Assembly: GCA_965662115.1 (NCBI GenBank)
Contig: CBFIGH010000013.1
Location: 17,387 to 81,386 of the forward strand
Direction of reading: 5' to 3'
DNA: 64,000 nucleotides
Source of the DNA: Cyanobium_A sp965662115
GTDB taxonomy: Bacteria; Cyanobacteriota; Cyanobacteriia; PCC-6307; Cyanobiaceae
Shown here: piece after piece, positions 58,740 through 64,000 of the stretch
Numbering within the stretch: the first letter of the stretch is position 1
Layout of the letters: each line of letters starts with the position of its first letter
Made by a program: the position numbers and the translations under genes
The notes under the pieces: model-generated
Seen by the model: the letters and a program-made list of their open reading frames with translations, nothing else
Databases searched by the model: none
What the model was told of the DNA's origin: nothing

Positions 58740-59653
58740 GCCGGCAGGGCCAGGGCTGGCAGATTGCGCAGCAGCTGACGGTGCACGGCCAGGTAGCCGG
58801 GATCGCAATGCCGCAGATGGGGGCCGATCGGTCGGTGGGCTGCCGGCAGGGCGTGGAAGGGCAGGGATGGGTAAAGGTGGTGTTCGGCGTGGAAGGGCAT
58901 GTTCCACATCAACCAGCGCACGAGGGGATTGGTCAAGGTGGTGCGGGTGTTACTGGTGCCGTCCCTGCAGAAGCTGCAGCCGCAGTGCTCGGCCAGCAGC
59001 AGAAAGCGCAACACCGGCTGGCCCACCGCCAGGGGCAGTAACCAGAACCACAGCAGAAAGCCGTTGCCATTCAGCAGCGAGACCAGGGCCAGGGCGATGT
59101 AAACCGCAAATTGGAGCCTCACCGAGCGCCGCACCTGGGGAATCGCCTCGGGGCTGAGGTACCCCAGCCCGCCCAGGTCGCCCCAGAGCAGCAGGCCGTA
59201 GCCGGAGAGCTTGCCGCTCCACCAATTCCAGCCGCTCAGCTCGCGCAGGTAGGCCGGCAAGTTGGTGGGGAGTGGATCATCGAGCTCCGGATCCAGGCCC
59301 GGCTGGTGGGTGTAACGGTGGTGCCACTGGTGGTAGCGGCGGTAAAAGCTGGCGTTGTAAAAGCTGAGCAGCCCGGCCAGCCAGGCCACCGCGTCGTTGA
59401 GCTGCCGGCTGCGAAACGCCGTGCGGTGACAGCACTCATGCAGGGGGGCAAAGCTGGTGGCCAGGCCAACCCCACAGATCCCCAGACCCCCCAGCCGCAG
59501 GGCCAGGGGCCAGCCCTGCTGGGCCCATAGCCCACCCCCCAGCACGATGGTGAGCAGATGGCTGATCAGCCGCAGGCTGGCCGGGCCGTTGCGGAGCTGG
59601 TTGAGGCTGGCGAGGGCATCGCGCTCCAGCAACGGTGTGGTGGGTTGGGGCAT
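58736..59653 (-). CDS. Membrane fatty-acid-desaturase-family di-iron protein
   Basis: 305 residues from the ATG at 59653. Histidine boxes: HECCH (72-76), HQWHH with RYTH (108-116), and HAEHHLYPSLPFH near the C-terminus. Four or more membrane helices. The family includes acyl-lipid desaturases and carotenoid hydroxylases. The first gene of a three-gene operon with the MetX-like hydrolase and glnT, with four-base overlap (ATGA). Substrate unknown. Confidence 0.87.
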   Translation of the reverse strand: MPQPTTPLLERDALASLNQLRNGPASLRLISHLLTIVLGGGLWAQQGWPLALRLGGLGICGVGLATSFAPLHECCHRTAFRSRQLNDAVAWLAGLLSFYNASFYRRYHQWHHRYTHQPGLDPELDDPLPTNLPAYLRELSGWNWWSGKLSGYGLLLWGDLGGLGYLSPEAIPQVRRSVRLQFAVYIALALVSLLNGNGFLLWFWLLPLAVGQPVLRFLLLAEHCGCSFCRDGTSNTRTTLTNPLVRWLMWNMPFHAEHHLYPSLPFHALPAAHRPIGPHLRHCDPGYLAVHRQLLRNLPALALPA

Positions 59654-59738
59654 GGCGCTACCCAGCAGTGGGGGAACCCCGTCGTTGCCGTGTGTTGTAA
59701 CAGCCTTTGCGTGGGTGTGGTGGAACTGATCTCCGCTT

Positions 59739-61112
59739 TTAAACCATCTCGCCTGGCTGTACCCAGCGATCAAACTGCTCAGCGCTGATGTCTCCCAGCA
59801 CCAGGGCGGCCTCCTTCAGGCTGAGCTGGTGCTGGTGGGCGTGCTTGGCGATGGCACAAGCTTTGTCGTAACCGACCTGGGGGGTGAGGGCCGTGACCAG
59901 CATCAGGCTTTGATCCAGCAGGGTTTCGATGCGGCCTTGGTTGGCCTGCAGCCCCTCGATGCAGTGCTCGCGAAAACTGCTGCAGGCGCCTGCCAACAGC
60001 CCAATGCTCTCGAGCAGGTTGTGGGCGATCAGGGGTTTGAACACGTTCAGCTCAAAATTGCCTTGGCTGGCGGCGAGCTGCACAGCGGTGTTGTTGCCCA
60101 TCACCTGCACGGCCACCATCGTGAGGCTCTCGGCCTGGGTGGGATTCACCTTGCCCGGCATGATCGAACTGCCCGGTTCGTTTTCCGGAATCGCCAGTTC
60201 GCCCAGGCCGCAGCGGGGGCCACTGGCCAGCCAGCGGATGTCGTTGGCGATTTTCAGCAGCGAGCCGGCCAGCACGGTGAGGGCGCCGTGGGCAGCGGCC
60301 AGGGGTTCATGGCCGGCCAGGGCCTGGAATTTGTTGGGGGCACTGGTGAAGGGCAGCCCGAGGCGTTCGGCCAGCCGCGCCGCCACCGCCTCCCCAAAAC
60401 CGATCGGGGCATTGAGGCCGGTGCCCACGGCCGTGCCGCCGATGGCCAGCTGGTGCACCTGACCCAATGACGCCCGCAGGGTTTCGAGGCCCAGATCCAG
60501 CTGGGCCCCGTAGCCGCTGAATTCCTGGCCCAGGCTGAGGGGCACCGCATCCTGCAGGTGGGTGCGGCCGATCTTGATGATGCCCGCGAAGGCCTCGGCC
60601 TTGGCCGCCAGGGCATCGCGCAGGGCCTCCACCGCCGGGATCAGCCGGCAGTGCAGCTCGATCGCCACGGCGATGTGCAGGGCGGCCGGGAAGGTGTCGT
60701 TGCTGGACTGGCTGAGGTTGACATGGTCGTTGGGATGCACGGGGCACTTGCTACCCAGCACGCCGCCCGAGGCCTCGATCGCCCGGTTGGCGATCACCTC
60801 ATTGACGTTCATGTTGGTTTGGGTGCCGGAGCCCGTCTGCCACACCTTGAGTGGGAACTCGTCATCGAGGCTGCCGTTGGCGACCTCGTCGGCAGCCGCC
60901 ACGATCAGGGCCGCCAGCCCAGGGCTGAGCTTGCCCTTGGCCTGGTTGACCTCGGCGCAGGCACCCTTGAGCACCCCGAAGGCATGCACCAGCTCCAGCG
61001 GCATCACCTGGCCCAAGGGGAAGTAGCGCAGCGAGCGCTGGGTCTGGGCGCCCCAGTAGTGGTGGGCGGGTACGCCAATGGGGCCCATGCTGTCGGATTC
61101 CAGGCGAGTCAT
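59739..61112 (-). CDS. fumC: Fumarate hydratase, class II
   Basis: 457 residues. SGTQTNMNVNEVIANRAIE, VHPNDHVNLSQSSNDTFPAA, IGRTHLQDAVPLSLGQEFSG and the signature GSSIMPGKVNPTQAE are all present. It interconverts fumarate and malate, useful for recycling fumarate from nucleotide and arginine synthesis. Its start overlaps the stop of the upstream thioredoxin-like gene (ATGA). Confidence 0.97.
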   Translation of the reverse strand: MTRLESDSMGPIGVPAHHYWGAQTQRSLRYFPLGQVMPLELVHAFGVLKGACAEVNQAKGKLSPGLAALIVAAADEVANGSLDDEFPLKVWQTGSGTQTNMNVNEVIANRAIEASGGVLGSKCPVHPNDHVNLSQSSNDTFPAALHIAVAIELHCRLIPAVEALRDALAAKAEAFAGIIKIGRTHLQDAVPLSLGQEFSGYGAQLDLGLETLRASLGQVHQLAIGGTAVGTGLNAPIGFGEAVAARLAERLGLPFTSAPNKFQALAGHEPLAAAHGALTVLAGSLLKIANDIRWLASGPRCGLGELAIPENEPGSSIMPGKVNPTQAESLTMVAVQVMGNNTAVQLAASQGNFELNVFKPLIAHNLLESIGLLAGACSSFREHCIEGLQANQGRIETLLDQSLMLVTALTPQVGYDKACAIAKHAHQHQLSLKEAALVLGDISAEQFDRWVQPGEMV

Positions 61113-61666
61113 CCGCGGCTGACCACCTCAGAATTCAGCTCGTTGAAACTTTGGGTGGAGCTGCGGGTGCCGCCGTCCGGCAAGGGGATGCCGGTGGCCA
61201 GGCTGATCGCTGCATTGATGGCATCGACATCGACGGCTCCCTGCTCGTCGAAGATCACCGTTGCCTGGGAGTCGAACACCACCACCTGGGGCACCTGGCC
61301 ATGCCAGTAGTGGGCCGGGTCGCTGGGGCCGGTGTCGGCGCGGTTCTGCAGGGGGTCGGTGACCAGGGGAATCAGCTCGATGTTGCGGTTCCAGAGCCGC
61401 TGCAACTCCGACACCACCGCCGCAAACTGTTTGCTGGCCGCGTCGTCGTCGAGGTAGTACACGACCACGGCCGGCCGCTGGTCCCTGAAGGCCTGGGCCA
61501 GGCTGCTGCGGGGTGGCACCAGGGAGCCGTTGCCGGCGTAGAGGGCGTAGATATTGCCGTCGAAGCTGTTGCTGGTGAGCGAGGCCTGGGCCGGGCAGAC
61601 CGCCAACCTGAGCATCAAGATCAGGACCAGGATCTGGCCTAGCACCTGGGTGAGCAACTGGTTCAT
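61109..61666 (-). CDS. Thioredoxin-like secreted protein, likely thylakoid photosystem I accumulation factor
   Basis: 185 residues from the ATG at 61666 (an ATG nine codons upstream is possible). Signal peptide MNQLLTQVLGQILVLILMLR ending in CPAQA. The mature part starts SLTSNSFDGNIYALYAGNGS, then RPAVVVYYLDDDAASKQFAA and VPQVVVFDSQATVIFDEQGA, a thioredoxin fold without a CxxC. I recall relatives annotated as thylakoid membrane photosystem I accumulation factor; I cannot confirm that here. It overlaps fumC. Confidence 0.75.
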   Translation of the reverse strand: MNQLLTQVLGQILVLILMLRLAVCPAQASLTSNSFDGNIYALYAGNGSLVPPRSSLAQAFRDQRPAVVVYYLDDDAASKQFAAVVSELQRLWNRNIELIPLVTDPLQNRADTGPSDPAHYWHGQVPQVVVFDSQATVIFDEQGAVDVDAINAAISLATGIPLPDGGTRSSTQSFNELNSEVVSRG

Positions 61667-61725
61667 GCCGATCCGTCTGTGCAAGCCTGCCATTGTGGCT
61701 GCGCAGTCGATCAGCCTGGTTTGGT

Positions 61726-63348
61726 TCAGCTGCGGCTGAAGCTGCGCCCCATGCCCTGGGCGATGCCCCGACCGACCAGGCCAATCGCCCGACCGAGCAC
61801 GCGGGTGAGCAGCAGCACCACCAGATCCCCCAGGCCGCGCAGCAGGCCCTGAAGCTGGGGTGCGAGGGCGTCGCGGGTTTCCAGGCTGAGGGTGACCAGT
61901 TGCTGGAGCCAACCCAACTGACGCAGTTCGGCATCACGGGGTTCGGTGAGTTCCTGGCAACGGATGGCGCCATCCCGCAGGCAGAAAAGCTGGCGGCGGC
62001 TTTCGTAGAGATGGATCGGTCTGATCACCCAGCTGCTCCAGCGCTGCTGGGCATTGAGCTGGTTGCGCAGTCGCTCCAGGTTGCGGGTGGCGAGCAGGTC
62101 GGGCTCGAGCAGGTAGCGGCGCAGTTCGGGCCAGCTGGCGCAGCTGGCCAGCACTTCAGCGCTGATCAAGTCGGCGGTGCGCAACAGCCAGTTGGCCAGC
62201 AGCAGCTCCAGGTGCAGAACAGACCGCGGTTCATCGGCCGCCAGCAGCTGACCTTCCACCAGCAGGGGTTGGGCTTTGACCAGGGAGGCGAGCATCGGCT
62301 GGGCCTCGGGGAGCTCAGGGTCGCGGCCCCGCAGGTCACTGCTGAGGATCAGGCAATCGGCGACGGGCTCGAGGTTGCCCCCACGGGGCAGCTGGACGTA
62401 GGGATTCACCAGACTGCGCAGGGCGAGTTGGCGCAGCTCGGGCTGCCAGAGCTCCCAACGCTCCTGCAGGGGTTGGGCCCCGGCGGGATCGGCCAGGAGC
62501 CGTTGGCGCAGGCTGTCGACCTGGTGCAGCAGGGCCAGGAGCAGGTCCCGTCGGCGCTCGCCATTGAGACCTTCCAGGGCCAGCAGCTGACCACTCTGGT
62601 TGCTGAGCCCCGCTGCGCTACCAGCTTCCAGCCGTTGACGGATGGCACGCCAGATGCCATCGGCACTGCGCTGCTGCAGGGTGATCGCCAACACCGGTTG
62701 CGGTGGTTCGGTGAGCGGCTCGGCCGGATCGCTCAGGCTGGTGGTTGGGCCCCAGGCCAGGCAGGCTGGCCCCCAGAGCAAGAGCAGCAACTGCCGGGCT
62801 GCAGCCAGTTCCCGCAGGCGCCCCTGCAGCACCAGCAGCTGCACAAGGTTGGTGGGTGGCGGCGTGAGCAGGCCGCTGATGGCCTGCATATCGCCATCGA
62901 TCTGTTGCAGACCACTGATCAGCAGCCACTGGCCCAGGCCGAGGGGCGGGCCAGAGTTGGTTGGGGCGGCGGCTGGCCCCGGGGCTACGGCCAGCACCCG
63001 ACCACCGGCCAGCAGGGTGGCGACGGCCTCGAGGACGTCCTGGGGGGACGGGGCTTCGAGCATCCCGGCGGCGGGGAGCTGGAGCAGGGCACCATCGCCG
63101 AGGCCGTGCCCGGAGGGGAGCAACAGCAGCAGGGGAGCCGGCCGCCAGCGCTCTTGCAGGGTCTGCAGCTCGCCGGCCAACCCGGATTGGCTGAACGGGT
63201 TGGTGACCTGCCAAATCACCAGTTGGGGCAACCCCTGGAGCTGGTCTGGACACTCCACAACGGTGTAGAGCTTCCCCTGGTCCCGAAGCAGTCGGGCGAG
63301 TCCGTCGCGCAGGAGGGGTTCGGCAAACAGCAGCAGCTGCGAACTCAC
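61726..63348 (-). CDS. DUF3685 (Ycf55-like) protein with degenerate receiver domain
   Basis: 540 residues. The first 120 residues resemble a response-regulator receiver (LLLFAEPLLRDGLARLL, LLLLLPSG, AAGMLEAPSPQDVLEAVATL) but the phospho-acceptor position reads VIWQV without Asp. The rest is the DUF3685/Ycf55 helical region ending in a hydrophobic stretch (LRGLGDLVVLLLTRVLGRAI). Function unknown. It lies 59 bp before the thioredoxin-like gene. Confidence 0.85.
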   Translation of the reverse strand: MSSQLLLFAEPLLRDGLARLLRDQGKLYTVVECPDQLQGLPQLVIWQVTNPFSQSGLAGELQTLQERWRPAPLLLLLPSGHGLGDGALLQLPAAGMLEAPSPQDVLEAVATLLAGGRVLAVAPGPAAAPTNSGPPLGLGQWLLISGLQQIDGDMQAISGLLTPPPTNLVQLLVLQGRLRELAAARQLLLLLWGPACLAWGPTTSLSDPAEPLTEPPQPVLAITLQQRSADGIWRAIRQRLEAGSAAGLSNQSGQLLALEGLNGERRRDLLLALLHQVDSLRQRLLADPAGAQPLQERWELWQPELRQLALRSLVNPYVQLPRGGNLEPVADCLILSSDLRGRDPELPEAQPMLASLVKAQPLLVEGQLLAADEPRSVLHLELLLANWLLRTADLISAEVLASCASWPELRRYLLEPDLLATRNLERLRNQLNAQQRWSSWVIRPIHLYESRRQLFCLRDGAIRCQELTEPRDAELRQLGWLQQLVTLSLETRDALAPQLQGLLRGLGDLVVLLLTRVLGRAIGLVGRGIAQGMGRSFSRS

Positions 63349-63374
63349 AGACCTGGCCTGGGGGATGGCCGAGG

Positions 63375-63857
63375 CTACCGAACCTGGGCCGCTTTCTCCA
63401 GTGCCCGGCGCCGCCCGGTGAGATGCAAGGTGTAGGTCTCGATGGTGAAGCCCGTGAGCTGCTCGATCTGGTCGAGCAGGTCTTGGGGCAAGGTCACATC
63501 AAGATCTTGGATGGCTCCCGATTCCGAGCAGGTGAGGTGACTGTGGGGATCGCTCCGATAGCCGTAGAGCCTGCCGCTGGCCCGGTCGAGGCATTCGATC
63601 ACCCCGGCCGTTTGCAGGGCTTCGAGGTTTTGATAAACCGACGTGTGGCCGATGTTGCGGCCGAGGTTGTTGAGTTTTTCGAAAATATCCCTTGCGCTGA
63701 GATGGCTTTTTTCTGCCCAGAGCAAGTCCAGCACCATGCGGCGTTGTCGGCTGAGGCGCATGCCCAGCTCGCGACAGCGCTGGTACACCTCTTCAACGCT
63801 GCCGAGCAGGGTGCCGCCAAAAAACTGATCGGACGGTGGAAGGGCGTCAGCGATCAC
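63375..63857 (-). CDS. Fur-family transcriptional regulator without the usual zinc cysteines
   Basis: 160 residues from the GTG at 63857, which has GAGG eight bases upstream; a GTG at 63866 is the alternative. The winged helix shows LGMRLSRQRRMVLDLL and IGHTSVYQNLEALQTAGVIE. The sensor region YGYRSDPHSHLTC has metal-type histidines, but the first CxxC is CSES and the second pair is absent. It probably binds DNA as a dimer and controls a metal, peroxide or zinc regulon. Confidence 0.9.
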   Translation of the reverse strand: MIADALPPSDQFFGGTLLGSVEEVYQRCRELGMRLSRQRRMVLDLLWAEKSHLSARDIFEKLNNLGRNIGHTSVYQNLEALQTAGVIECLDRASGRLYGYRSDPHSHLTCSESGAIQDLDVTLPQDLLDQIEQLTGFTIETYTLHLTGRRRALEKAAQVR

Positions 63858-64000
63858 GCGACACACCTCAAAAGTTAACCCTCCTTTTATAGCCAACCCG
63901 CAACCGATCCGGTTTCGCCATGGGCGTTTGCCGATGGTTCAGGCCAGGGTGGATGGCCGGCCTGGATCCTGGAGGCGGCCATCGCCAATCGCCTGCAGGG
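63858..64000. other. Right edge, no gene assigned
   Basis: The last 143 bp are the upstream region of the Fur-type gene and possibly the end of another gene cut by the edge. One minus frame ends in LQAIGDGRLQDPGRPSTLA with a stop at 63939; another minus frame and one plus frame are also open. Composition does not decide between them. AAAAGGAGGG (near 63880) is a strong ribosome-binding-like string. Confidence 0.3.

Overview
The window is GC-rich, densely packed DNA from a unicellular picocyanobacterium of the Cyanobium/Synechococcus (alpha-cyanobacterial) type. Evidence is psb30, the aerobic Mg-protoporphyrin cyclase acsF, phosphoribulokinase, cyanobacteria-specific families (DUF2996, DUF3685/Ycf55, DUF565/Ycf20, DUF6464, DUF3727, DUF6737) and several copies of the octamer GCGATCGC (for example 1348, 4713, 15951, 44519, 52263). 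The phosphoribulokinase is of the short proteobacterial class I type, which fits an alpha-cyanobacterium. I found no tRNA, rRNA, CRISPR array, prophage or integrase.

Layout. 1-2668: end of an oxyanion ABC-transporter binding protein, an aspartate aminotransferase and a family 4 uracil-DNA glycosylase. 2924-5409: the only clearly accessory stretch, a PEP-CTERM-like P-domain surface protein with a 12-base homopolymer at its 5' end, and a complete IS66-type insertion sequence about 30 bp upstream of its best start. 5660-8677: ispG, a C-terminal processing protease and small membrane proteins. 8755-17313: mfd, divergent from a COQ4-like gene coupled to a HExxH protein, then terC, DUF6464 and a DEAD-box helicase. 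17572-26623 (minus): an operon-like run of a degenerate RNB protein, a UbiX-like flavin prenyltransferase, a membrane protein, DUF2996, acsF, tldD, pmbA and fmt. 26758-31379: a split GDT1-type cation exporter pair, a YkgJ cysteine-cluster protein, psb30, a ClC transporter and recJ.

31458-40963: HAD phosphatase, DUF565, glycerate kinase, rpmF, ftsH, a cupin protein, a thrC/MoaD-like pair and a UPF0182 membrane protein. 41043-54937: csgG, then a long minus-strand run of housekeeping genes (fba, accD, pilD, prk, leuB, lpxD, proB, ruvX and others) ending in a CofE-like membrane protein. 55033-63857: phoH, a tightly overlapping desaturase/hydrolase/glnT operon, fumC with a thioredoxin-like photosynthesis factor, a DUF3685 protein and a Fur-family regulator.

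Most of the window is ordinary core genome. The observations I rate highest are: (i) the poly-C tract that puts the PEP-CTERM gene out of frame with its best ribosome binding site; (ii) a 14-bp tandem duplication that moves the fmt Shine-Dalgarno away and creates two overlapping five-codon ORFs; (iii) an RNase R-like protein without its catalytic aspartates; (iv) the desaturase/alpha-beta hydrolase/type III GlnT operon; and (v) the COQ4-like zinc-motif protein. Function statements rest on recognising family motifs by eye; no database search was run.
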